NCBI RefSeq assembly: GCF_047511655.1
Contig: NC_133401.1
Span: 10,448,001 to 10,512,000 of the forward strand
Length of the DNA stretch: 64,000 bases
Origin: Castor canadensis
Taxonomy: Eukaryota; Chordata; Mammalia; Rodentia; Castoridae
Direction of reading: 5' to 3'
The notes under the pieces were generated by a model, which was given only the letters and a program-made list of their open reading frames with translations, had not been told where the DNA came from and made no database searches. The translations under genes were made by a program, and so were the position numbers. Below are positions 1 to 10,896 of the stretch, piece by piece. Position 1 is the first letter of the stretch, and each line of letters starts with the position of its first letter.

Positions 1-260
1 GAGTCCATGGTGACCACTGGAGCTGCCCTGTGAGCAGGAACAGTCATCTCACGGTGGATTTTAGACCCACTCACTCCTCCCTGCTTCCCTGTTTCTCATG
101 CACCTCATCCTTCCTCAGTAACTATTCTGTGCATCACAGTCTGAGTCAGCACAGGAGGCAGGATTAGGACAGTCTGATTCTGAAACCCCATTCTTTCTCA
201 CCCTGCTGGGAGGGGCTTGGAAATAGGTGAGAAGCAAGAGGGTGGGGCTACCAGGGATCC
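1..260. other. 5' flank of the galectin pseudogene
   Basis: Unique-looking sequence ahead of the first galectin exon. It holds two G-rich boxes near 206-216 and 240-249 that could act as KLF/Sp-type sites. I see no repeat or coding exon in it. Confidence 0.4.
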
Positions 261-267
261 TTTATAT
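261..267 (+). promoter_or_regulatory. TATA-like box of galectin copy 1
   Basis: The heptamer TTTATAT lies about 70 bases upstream of the galectin ATG at 333, so a start site near 290 would leave a short 5' UTR. It is immediately preceded by GGATCC and G-rich boxes. The role is inferred from position only. Confidence 0.4.
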
Positions 268-332
268 GGTGCAGCTCCTGGAGACCCAGAAGAATAGACC
301 CAGTGTCAAAGAGCCACAAGAGAGACACAGCA

Positions 333-347
333 ATGGCAGAAAAACAG
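333..347 (+). pseudogene. Galectin copy 1, exon 1 coding part
   Basis: ATG followed by four codons (AEKQ) and a strong GTGAGT donor at 348. Galectins of the CLC/PP13 group also have a five-residue first coding exon before VPYT. Confidence 0.7.
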
Positions 348-538
348 GTGAGTTGAAAAGGGACTGCATTGACCTTGGGCCACGGCTGAACCCTAGAGCA
401 TACCTAATTGAGCAGGAGTGTGCCACTGAGGTGCCTGTGAGCTGCACTGTGTGCTGGAGGAGGTGGAGAGAAAAAAGGAGGAGAGGGAGAGGGATGAGGA
501 GGGAGAACAAGAGGGACAGTGAGAGGGAGAAAGAAAAG

Positions 539-539
<1 letters not shown>

Positions 540-594
<55 letters not shown>

Positions 595-600
595 GAGAGA
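540..600. repeat. (GA)n microsatellite
   Basis: An almost pure GA tract of about 50 bases inside galectin intron 1, preceded by a purine-rich lead-in from about 470. Long minus-strand leucine/serine open frames here are artefacts of the repeat. Confidence 0.95.
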
Positions 601-1320
601 GTTATTCCGGATATTGAACAGGGAGTGTAAATGTCCCCATATCTGCATGTAACTGTTCTTCCCTCCCACAGCAATGACACTGTTTAATATCTGTAGATCT
701 GTCCATGTGTCACTGGGCAGAATGTTGGGAGACTTAAGGACTGGGCTTACCTGAGGACCCATCTCTAAGCACTGACAAGAGCAGAATGAATGTGGCCTTA
801 ATGTCTCCTCTGGAGAACAGTGGGGGAGGATGAGCTCACACAGTGGGGTCCTGGAGCTTTAGTCTGGGTCTGTACACAGTGGCCGTGGGCCACATGTACC
901 CTGCCTCATGTCTCCGAGCAGTGACCATGCAGAAAGGGCTCTCCCCTTCTGATAGCTAATCCCACGTAGACACCAGAGATTAGGATTAAGGTTTTTACAT
1001 CTATTACCTTCTCTGTCCTCTATGAAGTTGAAATTTCTAGTGATCATCCTGTAAACTGAGTCAGGCAGTGGTCAGATAATGTATCTCTAATCCCACTGCT
1101 AGTGGGAGTCAGAATCAGGATTTGAATCCAGTTAGCCTGACTCTTCTACAGCCCTTCTGTCTTGTCAAGTATACAGGGACCTGGCTTTGGACCGGGCCGG
1201 CAGAACATGGTCCTCAGAGCCTGTCCTTCAATCTCTAACTTGCCGCACCACTGGAAACTGTCATAGGAAGTAACCTATTGACCAGCTGGCCCCCTTAACC
1301 ACTCTTCATCCCCACAGCAG

Positions 1321-1397
1321 GTGCCATACACACAGAAAGTGGCCTTGTCCATTGGTTCTTCAGTGATAATCAGAGGGACACCCTCCATCCCTTTTGC
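1321..1397 (+). pseudogene. Galectin copy 1, exon 2
   Basis: 77 bases between an AG acceptor (1,319-1,320) and a GTGAGT donor (1,398). It encodes the first beta strands of the galectin fold (VPYTQKVALSIGSSVIIRG), and its reading frame is open. Confidence 0.85.
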
Positions 1398-1809
1398 GTG
1401 AGTTCTTTCTATACATGGGTGGGATATAGTGTGCTTTGGGGCAACCTGTGTCTCAGTGACATTGGAGTGTTTCATCTGCAGAATGGTGCCTGTCAGACCC
1501 CACCAGGCACTAAACATGGTCTGTGGGCAGATCTGAAGGACAGGGGGAAGAGGTCACTCCATGGGTTGGGACAGTGGTCTCTATCAAGGGGCATGGACTT
1601 TTCAGTGGATGGACCACCCATCAATCAATGACTGATACTCAGTTTTAGTCTTGGGCTCAGTAAGAGACAAAGCATCTCACTGCCCTGCCTCATTGGCAGG
1701 CCTTCCTTGCACTGTGAAGAGTAACTGAGGAAGGATTTGTTTTTGTATCTAATGTGTGTGTCACCACAAGAAAGGGTCCTGCCAACACATCATGGGATTT
1801 GCCCTGCAG

Positions 1810-2020
1810 AAATGACCCACAATTGCAAGTGGATTTCCATATCAGCCCTGATGATAAGTCCAACATCGCCTTCCTTTTCCAAGTCTACTTTGGGCGTCTT
1901 GTGGTCATGAACAGTAGTCAGAGTGGAGGATGGGGCAGTGAGGTGAAATCTTCCACAATGCCCTTTGAGGATGGCAAACCATTTGACCTGTGCATCCTGT
2001 AGCTGCACAATGAACATCAA
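1810..2020 (+). pseudogene. Galectin copy 1, exon 3 (core lectin exon, nonsense)
   Basis: 211 bases with canonical splice sites (CAG before 1,810, GTGAGT from 2,021). It encodes the core of the carbohydrate-recognition domain. The usual galectin H-N-R signature is already divergent, with VVMN retained. In-frame TAG sits at 2,000-2,002. Confidence 0.88.
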
Positions 2021-2584
2021 GTGAGTGACCCCGGGAATGGCCCCTAATCAGCATCTATGGGATCCCAAAGGAGGACACTGCTCACCTGGCCTGGCAACAA
2101 AGCCCTGTGGAGTCCATCTTCCATAAGTACTGGCTTTTAGTTCCAGAGCACCTTTTGCTCATCACCATCCTTACGTCTTTCCCCAAATCTGAACAGGGTC
2201 AAGGTCAACGTCAGCTCACAGGCAACTTGACCTAAGGTCAAAAATTTCTTATATCTTCACCCACAGCTTTTCTTTCTTCTTATGCTGTCAAATGAATATC
2301 CAAGTATCTGAACAATTAAAAATGCATTTGAAAAATTATCCTAATCAGCCTAAACTTAAGCCTTCCTGTCACCTCTGAATGCCAGTCCCCTTCCCAATAA
2401 CAACTAATTTTGGCTGATTTACCTTCTAGAAATAACCTGTACTTATACCAGTGCTGTGTGTATAAATACATATAAATATAAATAACATAAATATTTACAT
2501 ATTTTCATTTTTAAAACAAATGATAGTATAAATTTCTCTTCACATTAACACCTTGGGAGCTAGAGATTTTTGTTGTCAAAGAAC

Positions 2585-2815
2585 AAATCTTGCCAGGCAC
2601 TGGTGGATCACATCTGTAATCGTAGCCAATCAGGAGAATCACAGTTTGAAGCCAGCCCCAGACAAATACTTCATAAAACCTATCTCACAAAACCATCCAT
2701 CAAAGAAGGGGGAGCTGGTGGAGTGGTTCAAGTAATAGAGTGTATGCCTAGGATGCCTGAGGCCCTGACTTCAAACGTCAGTGCCACCCAAAAAATGAAT
2801 AAATAAATAAATCTT
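2585..2815 (+). mobile_element. Composite SINE (B1-like plus ID-like)
   Basis: A 7SL/B1-like left part is followed by a tRNA-like part starting 'gctggtggagtggttcaa' and an A-rich (AAAT)n tail. The same insertion is shared with 22,304-22,545, so it predates the duplication. Confidence 0.8.
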
Positions 2816-3154
2816 AGGGATGAGAGAAAGGTTGAATAGTGATTTCTACAGCCTAGGAAGAGTATGAGGAGGAAGGACAGAAAGAAATGGCTAATGGGTA
2901 AAGGAGTGCAAGTAGAAGAGGAATGACTTCTACTGTTATGGCACGGTTTGACGACTATGGCTGGCAATCACAGACTGTACATTACAAAACAGGAATGAGA
3001 ATTTTGAACGTGCCCAACACAAAGGAATGAAAATGTTGGAGGTGATGAATGTACCAATTACCCTACCTGCTCATTACACATTCGATACATGTATTGTAAT
3101 GTCACCCTGTAGCCAGTAAACATGTCTAGTCACTACTCGTCATTTAAAAATAAA

Positions 3155-3295
3155 TACATAGGGTTCGGTATGGTGGCTTATTCTGTAAATCCAGCACTGC
3201 GGAGGTTGAAGCAGGATTGAGATTTGGAGTTCAGGCTGGGCTACAGCCTATAGATACACCCAGTCTCAAAATAAATAAATAAACAAAAATTTAAA
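3155..3295 (+). mobile_element. B1-like SINE
   Basis: A 7SL-like body ('tggtggcttat...ccagcactg...gaggttgaagcagg') with an (AAAT)n tail. Orthologous copy at 22,885-23,005. Confidence 0.7.
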
Positions 3296-3360
3296 ATATA
3301 TGTAATTTTATAAAAACTGTATCTTAGAAAAATTATTGTGACCCATTTTCCCTTCTATAG

Positions 3361-3474
3361 GTCATAGTAAACAGGCAATACTGTTACAGCTTTGCCCATC
3401 GAATCCAGCCAAGCTCTGTGCAGATGGTTCAGGTGTGAAGAGACATCCACCTGACCTCTGTGGATGTTGTCTAG
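3361..3474 (+). pseudogene. Galectin copy 1, exon 4 (terminal)
   Basis: It follows an AG acceptor and encodes the last beta strands (SFAHRIQPSSV, MVQV, RDIHLTSV) and the natural stop at 3,472-3,474. A TGA at 3,436 replaces the family tryptophan before RDI. Confidence 0.87.
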
Positions 3475-3635
3475 ATAAAGTGACCACTCCCCTCTGAGAG
3501 GACACCCTCGCTCTAGACGACCATGGGATTCACAGAACCTCTAACCAAAGGGTTCCTCCTCACCCCTGCTACACGTGGTCATTACAATTAAACCTCTACC
3601 AAACTTCATAAGATTTTGTTTTTGCTTTCGAGGGG

Positions 3636-3641
3636 AATAAA
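3636..3641 (+). terminator. Poly(A) signal of galectin copy 1
   Basis: AATAAA about 160 bases beyond the stop codon, conserved in copy 2 at 23,355-23,360. Confidence 0.6.
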
Positions 3642-4009
3642 GTAAGTGCCATCACCCAAGATGCCTGTGGGAGTTCCATGGGGGTGGTTAAGTAATCAAA
3701 GAGGAAAAATCTTTCTGTGGCACAAGAAGTGAGTGACAAGCTCACTGAAGTGCCTGAACATAGCAAAGACATCCTTATATAGGACTTATCACATGTCAGA
3801 TGCTCTCAGCTAAAATCCTTACCCAGTTTCAGATGACTGAACTGAAATATTAGACAACTGTCCACAGCCTCAGAGCTCTAGTTGAAGTTTGGGGAAAGTC
3901 AGATGAAGATCATCAGTACACTCATTTGGAGGATGTTCATGTGTGTCACAAGTAGACCTGACTGGAGGAGTTGAAGAAAGGAGATGACATAGTTAGCGTT
4001 TGTAATTCT

Positions 4010-4125
4010 TGAAAGGCGTGGTGGTTCATGCCTGCAATCCCAGCACCAGGGAGGCTGAGAAAGGAGAATCATGAGTTTCAGGTCACCCTGGGATACATAG
4101 AAAGATCCTGTCTCCAAAAAAAAGG
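4010..4125 (+). mobile_element. B1-like SINE
   Basis: B1-type body ('catgcctgcaatcccagcac') ending in an A-rich tail that grades into the purine microsatellite. Counterpart at 23,715-23,820. Confidence 0.75.
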
Positions 4126-4265
4126 AGATAAAGGAGAAGGGGAAAGAAGAAGATGAACACAAAGAGGAAGAAGATAAGACAAAGAAGAAGGTCCAGGAGG
4201 AGTGAGAGGAGGAGAGCTAGGAGAGGGAGGAGGAGAAGAAGAAGAATGCAAAGAAGAAGAAACTT
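4116..4265 (+). repeat. Purine-rich (GAA/GGA)n microsatellite, degenerate
   Basis: Irregular GAA, GGA and AGG units, apparently grown from the preceding SINE tail. In duplicate copy 2 the same site has become a long regular GAA run. Confidence 0.85.
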
Positions 4266-4375
4266 TCAGCAGCAGCCATAGAGAAAGACAGGAGTTCAAT
4301 CAATGACCACAAAGAATTGTGACTCGCTTTTTTCTCTCTTTCAAAAAGAATTGCAAGATATTACCAATTGTTGGG

Positions 4376-4440
4376 TGTCAGAGTGGCTCAGGTGGTAGAG
4401 CGCCTGTCTAGCACGTGTGGCCTCTGACGGGCTCACAGGC
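4376..4440 (+). mobile_element. ID-like SINE fragment
   Basis: tRNA-like head with A-box-like 'gagtggctcaggtggtagag' followed by 'cgcctgtctagca'. The tail is truncated. Confidence 0.6.
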
Positions 4441-4459
4441 CCTGGGAGACACCTGTGGC

Positions 4460-5440
4460 TCAAATCCTGTCCAGTGGACGGACATTTGCAAAGACCATCA
4501 TGGGTTGAGTCCAATTTACCCAAAACAGCACTCGGGATTTATCTTTTCCTGTAAAGCAAACTAAATGAACCTGCCTTTCTTCGTTGCTGTGCTTTCCGTG
4601 TTTTGCTTGAGATTCCCCACACCGAAATGCCAGTAGAAAAAAGACACAGCAGAATGACGTCATCAGCAGGATGACGCAAACAGGGCAGGTGGGGAGGACG
4701 CCCCGCCTCTCCTCTTGCACACAGGTCTGAATCTACGCGGTAATCGGTTGTCTCCGGGAGAAGATGAGTATGCATTGAGGGGCTCCTGTGCCTGTGCAGA
4801 TGAGGAAACACCCCCACAGCACAGGGTGGGAAACTGAGGCACCATCTGGTTCTGGGCACTGCCATAGGGTCAGGAAGGAACCCAGAGCCCAGCTTCTTGA
4901 GGGAGGAGCATTGGGGTCTCAGCCCCACCTCTAAGGTTCCCGTGGTGGCCTCTTCATTTTCCTTTCTCCAGGACTGGAAGGCACAAGGCATACACCAGCG
5001 TCCCATAACCGCGGAAGAAAGTAGCAGTTTTAAAGGGGATTTATAAGGGCAGTTTTATAGGGGCAGTTTTATAAGCACTTCTTGATTCTCCTCCCCAAGA
5101 TCATGGCAAATAATGGTTTAAAATTCAGAGCTTTGAGTTTCTCCAGCGGAGGGTTTTTACCACACTTTTCCTCACTGATGTCCATGTCCAAGTTCCTAAT
5201 TGACAAACGCTATGGAGATACCTGGGCATAGACCAGACTGTAGACCTCTGAGGTCCTAAGCAGGTGTGGGCTACTTCCCAAGCTTTCTACCCTGCATCAC
5301 CAGGGAATAAACACAGGTCCAAAGGGCTTGGTGTGTGGGCACCTGCCTGTGGACCAGCCATGGGAGAGGCAGACGTAGAAAAATCTCAGTCCAAGGCAGG
5401 TCCTGTGCAAAAGCATGAGACCTTACCTGAAAAAATACAC
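4460..5440. other. Unassigned intergenic DNA, GC-richer patch
   Basis: No repeat or gene recognised. The part from 4,640 to 5,000 is relatively GC-rich and contains a perfect CRE palindrome at 4,655. A 155-codon minus-strand open frame (4,539-5,006) has no recognisable domain and I do not call it coding. Confidence 0.4.
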
Positions 5441-5448
5441 TAAGCCAA

Positions 5449-5545
5449 TAGGGCTGTGGTTTGGTTCAAGTGGTAGAGGGCAAGCCTAGAAAGTGCAAGG
5501 TCCTTAATTCAGTCCCTAGTACTGTAAGCAAATCAACCATCCAAA
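5449..5545 (+). mobile_element. ID-like SINE
   Basis: tRNA-derived head ('ggttcaagtggtagaggg'), B-box-like region and an A-rich CAAA tail. Confidence 0.65.
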
Positions 5546-5714
5546 CAACAAATAAAACCAAACCAAACAAAAGAACAGGTTCATTGATTACTCCCGGAAG
5601 CTGTCCTGAATTGTGTCCAGTGTTCACAGCTCTAACCTGAGAGTCTGTATACTAAACACTTAGGTCTCAAGGTGGAGGGCTAGGCACATGTGGGTCTCCC
5701 TACATCACAGACAA

Positions 5715-5905
5715 ATAGATACTAGGAACAGCAATCAGACAAGAAAAAGAAAGAACATGCATCCAAGAAAAAGGAATAAGGAAACCTCTCTTTACTTGCA
5801 CATGATATGATCCAGTATGTGAAACCCCCAAAGTGTCCACAAGAAAGCTGCTAGATTAATAAATGAATCCAGTAAAGTTGCAGAATACAAAATAAGGCAT
5901 CAAGC
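5715..5905 (+). mobile_element. Old L1 ORF2 fragment
   Basis: Sequence resembling the 3' third of L1 ORF2 ('ttacttgcacatgatatgat' and following), heavily mutated. The stretch 5,905-6,480 that follows shows nothing I recognise. Confidence 0.5.
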
Positions 5906-6489
5906 TATCCAGGAGACACATCCAGCAGCCCCGCACAGAAGGGGATGAACCACAAGCCTCTTTCTCCTTGGTGGGGTTTGCTGTCCCTCTTAAAGCTGCT
6001 GCTTGATAGTCAGGCTTGTGACTCACCTGCCTCTGGGAGATGACACAACAAACAGTGGACCTGGGAGTCAGATGGTAAGGATGTAAGAATCAACTTGTCA
6101 GGTCTTTTCTGTGAAATGGGTTCATGCATAGTATATTATCATTGTACAGATGTCAGCTTAACTTCCCCCAAATTGTACCCTAGGTGTCTTGGGAGATGTC
6201 ACTTAACCAAATAAATTCCTGTTTAAAACAAAAGGCAGTTCTTCTTAGCTGAGCAAATTCATGTGATCACCAGGTGCCCAAGTCTCAAAAACTGCTTGCT
6301 TACTTGTTCAGGTAAATCTTTGCTCTTCCTGCTCCAAGGTCACTTGCCCCACCCGAAACCCATTCAGTCAGGGTGAGGGGCAGCTTGCATTAGAGATCAA
6401 CCCTTAGCAGACTTCCCACCCAATGTGCTTGCTAACTGGAGTCTATTTGTGGCACACCCTTCTGCAGAAGTGAATTTTGCCTAGCCTAT

Positions 6490-7560
6490 TGATACCTGAG
6501 TTCTGTCATCTCTCTCATGACACCCCAATATGCCAAATGCATTTCTAACAATGATCAGGAAAAAGGGAACACCTGTACACTGTTGGAATGTGGTGAGCAC
6601 AGCCATAGTAGAAAATGATATGAGGATTCTAAAGACTTTAAAACTGGAACTATCTTGTGACCCAACAATCCCTCTTCTGGGTGTATCTCTCAGCATCGAG
6701 AAATCATCACCTTGTAAAGATAATTTGCTCCACCATGATCATTGCAGCTTTATTCACAGCAGCCAAGACATGGAAACAAACTACGTGTACATCAATGGAT
6801 AAATGGATAAAAATCCTCTAACGCACATACATAAGGGAATATTATTCGCCCCCAACAAAAATGTGATCTTGCTATTTGTCAAAACAGAGATAAGCCTGGA
6901 GGATTTCACACAAAGTCAAACAAGCCAGACACAGAAAGGAAAAGATTCCACGATGTCACTTACATATGTAATTTTGAAAAATCAAATATACAGAGGTAGA
7001 AGACAACACTAGTTAGCAGATATGGTATAGTGGAGGAGGAACGGGGAGGTGTAGGTCAGTAGGTAGTAACAGATATCTAGCATGAATAAGTACTACACAA
7101 TGTCACTTACATACAGAATATTTAAAAAGCCAAACATCAAAGTTTGACTTCTTGTCTTTTGTTGCTGGCACTGGATTTGAACTCAGGGCTTGCCAGGCAA
7201 GTGCTCTACCACTTGAGCCACTCCTCCAATCTTTTTTCATGATTAGTTTTATAAAGATAGGGGCTTTTGAACTATTTGCATTGAACGGCAAATCCATCTC
7301 ACCTTGCCTCATGAGTTGCTAGGAAGCCTGACTTCTATAAGTGGCTAGGGTGGGGTGGGAAGGGGAGCTGTTGAACAAAGGGTACACAGTTTCTGTTAAG
7401 CAGGAGGCATGAGTTCTACTGATATATTGCACAGCGTCATGACTACAGTTAGTAATCATGTCTTGCATATTTCAGTTGCTAAAAGAGTAAATTTCAAATG
7501 TTCTCCTATCACAGAGAAATGTTGAGTATGTGAGGTGGAAATGTTGAGAAGCCAGACTCA
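6490..7560 (+). mobile_element. Old L1 3' end, interrupted by a SINE
   Basis: Decayed ORF2 C-terminal sequence ('gacccaacaatccctcttct', 'cagcagccaagacatggaaa') continues into an L1 3' UTR, split by a minus-strand SINE at 7,140-7,310. The open frames in this interval are relics of ORF2. Confidence 0.8.
7140..7310 (-). mobile_element. ID-like composite SINE
   Basis: Minus-strand tRNA-like head ('ctaccacttgagccactcct' on the plus strand is its reverse complement), inserted into the older L1 3' UTR. Confidence 0.75.
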
Positions 7561-7639
7561 ATCATTCCCCAAAGCACATAACACCCCATCATGCCCCATA
7601 CATGGCAATACTATTGCCAATGACAATAACAAACATGAC

Positions 7640-8590
7640 AAACATACTGAAATCTAAAATCAGATAGTTATCAAGCACCTTTAGATTTATTAGAAGAAAC
7701 CAGCCAGTTATGCTTGGGTCCCAGCTTCGCTCCAGTTCAATTTAGTTCCATGAAAACATCTCAGTGAAAGTGAATATAATGCAGAGATTTCTGCTTCCCA
7801 GGCACTATCTTTCATCTCTTCACTTTGAATTTTACCAAGCATTTAAGAGAATATGAATTCTTCACAAACTCTTCAAAAACTAGAAACGGGGATGAAACTT
7901 CTGAGTTCACTCTATGCAGTCAGTCTTAAATGCATATGAAATGTAACAGAAAACTACAGTCTGAAATCCCTCATGAGTACAGACACAGAAATCCTAATAA
8001 AATTCTATGAAACTGAATGCAGAAACATACAGAAAGGATTAGATATGACAGCCATGTGAGATTTAACCAGGAACTCAAGAATAAGCCACCCTTCAATTGG
8101 TGAAAATGAAAGAACATGAAATTAATATAGTTAGAAATATTTAGAAATGAAGAAGTAAAATGACTTCTACTCATAGGTAACAAGGTTTCATATTTACAAA
8201 ATCCTAAGGAATCCATTAAAAGCTATTGATAACAATATAATAAAAATCATGAATCCAAAACCACATAAAAAATCTCAATACATATAAGTACAGCCTTTGG
8301 CAAAATACAAAACCCTTCCATGATCAAAACTCAAAGAAATCTGGCATTAGAAGGAAACTTCCTCATCCTAATAATAGATACTAAAAACACCCCTGGCTAA
8401 CATCACACTTCATTGTGAAAGACTGGGCACTTTCTCTCTTGATCAGGAGGCAGCCTGCTCACTTGGACAGGGATGGTCAATTCCACCCCTTCTCTTCAAC
8501 CCCTGCTGAATGTTCCTGTCAGGACAATGTGATGAGAAAATGAAAGAAAAGGCACTCATATGAGGAAGGAAGAAGGAAAACTATCTGTAC
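7640..8590 (+). mobile_element. Old L1 ORF2 fragment (plus-oriented half)
   Basis: Degenerate ORF2 reverse-transcriptase-region sequence, clearest from 7,930 onward. It abuts a minus-oriented L1 segment at about 8,590, as expected from a 5' inversion during insertion. Confidence 0.65.
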
Positions 8591-9185
8591 TTTCCCAAAA
8601 GTGTTCAGCAGATATAAGTATTATTGGTAGAGTATTTAGTGTCTTTTAACTTTAGAATCATGTCATCTGAAATAGGGGTAATTTGCTTCTTCCTTCCCAT
8701 TTGTGTCCCTTCTCTTTACTCTCTTGCTGAATTGTTCTGGCTAGGAATTCAAGCAGTTTAAGAGTGTAGGGAAAGGACACCCTTGTCTTGTTCCTGATTT
8801 TAGGGGAAATGCTTTCAGTTTTTTCCAACTTAGTATAATTTTGATTATAATCTTGTCATATAGAGCCTTTTTATATTCAGGCACATTTCTTGATTCCCAA
8901 TTTCTTCAGAGCTTTTATCAGGAAGGTATGTTTACTTTTGTGAAAAGCTTTCCTGCATCTGTTAATATGATCATGTGATTTTGTCCTTTATTCTGTTTCC
9001 ATGCTGTTTTGCAGTAATGGATTTGCATACGTTGAACCATCCTTGCATGTCTGCAATGAAACCATTTGATCATGGAATATGGTCTATCTACTATGATGCT
9101 GAATTTGGTTTGCAGGTATTAAATTAAGATTTTTGCATCTGTGTTCCTTAAGGAAATTGGTCTATAATTTTCTTTTTGTTCTCAA
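8590..9185 (-). mobile_element. Old L1 ORF2 fragment (inverted half)
   Basis: Antisense ORF2 sequence ('tagaatcatgtcatctgaaa' is the complement of the catalytic-motif region). With 7,640-8,590 it forms a head-to-head pair. Confidence 0.7.
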
Positions 9186-9189
9186 TGTT

Positions 9190-10160
9190 CAGTCAGGACT
9201 GTGTAGTGGCAGGGTGGAGGTGCAGTTTCTCTCTGTTGGCCTGGGGGTATCTCAGTACCCAAATTTTTGTACATGTGCTCAAGGTACATGGGGAATGGAT
9301 GGTAAACTGCAGCCTCAACTACCTCCACTACCTGGTAAGCTGGACTGAGAATGATACTCCCCATATATGCCATATTGGACACTGAGAAATTTGAACTAAA
9401 GGAAGTTGAATAATCCTAAATCCCACCTCAGAATCAGGGTCCCCCTTACATTTCATTGTTTGTCCACTCACTGTGCAGGAGAAGGCTGCCTGCAATGTTC
9501 TCATATGTGCCTGAAGTCTCAACCCTTCAAAGAAGAAACAGACCTCTTTAGTCCTTTCTCTAAGCTTTCCTCAGCTCAACTCAGAATGGAAGAAGAACCC
9601 TAAAGGATGTCAACATACATGGACAGACTCTTGTCACCTACCACTGTCCTTACTTTGATTGCAAAGACAATCCTTCACCAACTACTTTCTGTTCTGCAGG
9701 CAAAATGCACTTTGTTCCAGGTTTCTGTTAGCTCTCCATGCCTGCTGTGTTCCCCAGAATCACCAACTTTTTCCCCTGAAATTCCCTGTTGCCTCCTTCC
9801 CTTATACAACAGGAATAAAGACTGAATGTTTATATTTAGTTTCTAAATGATATTGGGATAATACAATATGTATTGGGGTAATAAAGTATAATTTATTCTT
9901 TTTTGCCTGTTGATAAAGTTGGACACCCTTTTCTCCTTGAAAAAATGGAGAGCCGACCATATAGAGGTGCAGGGAGGACCCGCGGTTCTCCTCCTCCCAC
10001 TGAACAAGAGTCACGTATGTTGTGTTTAGGTTGGGGAAGTGGAGGGGATGTCGGGGCCCAGGCTGCTGGTAACCAAAATGCGACTCACCTTTCCCACTCC
10101 GAGGCAGTAGTGAAGTCTGTGATCTCAAACACCTTGGACTTGGGCTGTGAGAAGAGGAGG
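9190..10160. other. Unassigned DNA, partly repeated at 42.9 kb
   Basis: The part from 9,190 to 9,340 is similar in the same orientation to 42,930-43,070, so it is an interspersed repeat, probably part of an L1 5' region. The rest, to 10,160, holds an AATAAA near 9,812 but no recognised gene. Confidence 0.45.
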
Positions 10161-10176
10161 AAAAGAAACAAAGAGA
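10161..10176 (+). repeat. Target-site duplication, 5' copy, of full-length L1
   Basis: AAAAGAAACAAAGAGA, repeated exactly at 16,417-16,432 after the L1 poly(A). It defines the insertion limits. Confidence 0.9.
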
Positions 10177-10896
10177 TTTAGCCCTGGAGTGATGATGTGG
10201 AGGACAGAACTTAGTGACAGCGATAGAGATTCCAAGATGGTGGCCAGGAGGAGGAAGCAGAAAACGTGCCTCCTAAAGTAAAATCTTGGAGAGATGCTGG
10301 AGTTACACCTTGCAGGAAAAACCACTGAGAAGAGGCAAAACTTTGACTCATCCACACCTCCAGCATGCACATAGCATCTCCACTCCATGTTAAATGTAGA
10401 AACAAGGAGGGCTCCTGCACCGCCGCCAGACACTAGTGCCCAGATGGCTTGGGAAGGTGTGGACCACAAGTTTTTTACTCTTTTGATGAGACAACGACAG
10501 AACTACTTCTGAGACACCATCTTCAGGATTGGAGGCTGAGGGATGAACACCAAAATTACTAAGACTGAAACTTTATTGCATTTGAACTTGGAGATATTTT
10601 TTCAATAAAAAAAATTTTTTTTAGTTTTTATTTTCAATCCTCTCTCCATCTCTCTAATGTCTGTTCAGCTTACTGTTGATTAGTACACTATCTCTCCCCA
10701 TTTATATCTCTGAAACATTTTGTTTATTTGTTCTGTTTTTTCCACTTGTTTGTTTAGTTGTTTTTCCCTTTTTCTTTAACTTCTTTGCTTTCCATCTCTT
10801 CTCACTCTTCCATTCTAAATATTACCATTGTTATTATTACAAGCTAGAAAATACTCAATTGCACACAGTACAGGGACAATAACAACACCAGGGGCA

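Larger units (their letters stand above)
285..3660 (+). pseudogene. Galectin-10/13-like (CLC/PP13 type) pseudogene, copy 1
   Basis: A prototype galectin with a single carbohydrate-recognition domain, a family of cytosolic or secreted beta-galactoside-type lectins. Exon 1 starts at ATG 333 and encodes MAEKQ up to 347 with donor GTGAGT. Exon 2 is 1,321-1,397 (VPYTQ...LSIGSSVIIRGTP). Exon 3 is 1,810-2,020 (NDPQLQVDF, then VVMN and MPFEDGKPFDL). Exon 4 is 3,361-3,474 (SFAHRI...MVQV...RDIHLTSVDVV, then stop). Exon phases join correctly, and the five residues before VPYT match the family spacing. AATAAA at 3,636 fits a 3' UTR. Two breaks are visible: TAG at 2,000-2,002 in exon 3, where copy 2 has GTG, and TGA at 3,436-3,438 in exon 4, where copy 2 has TGG. 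The dense retention of gene structure suggests recent loss. Galectin membership is secure; the choice among galectin-10, -13, -14 or -16 orthologues is not. Confidence 0.88.
1780..4365 (+). repeat. Segmental duplication block, copy 1
   Basis: Collinear in the same orientation with about 21,530-24,155. The block runs from just before galectin exon 3 through exon 4, the 3' UTR, three SINEs and a purine-rich microsatellite. The flanks outside the block do not match. Confidence 0.9.

Noticed and set aside
262-762. Minus-strand 166-codon frame rich in Ser/Leu, with overlapping 95- and 141-codon frames
   Set aside because: They are read through a (GA)n microsatellite and galectin exon 1 and intron 1; composition is entirely repeat-driven.
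4539-5006. 155-codon minus-strand open frame
   Set aside because: No recognisable domain, no splice or promoter support beyond a CRE; expected by chance in GC-richer DNA.
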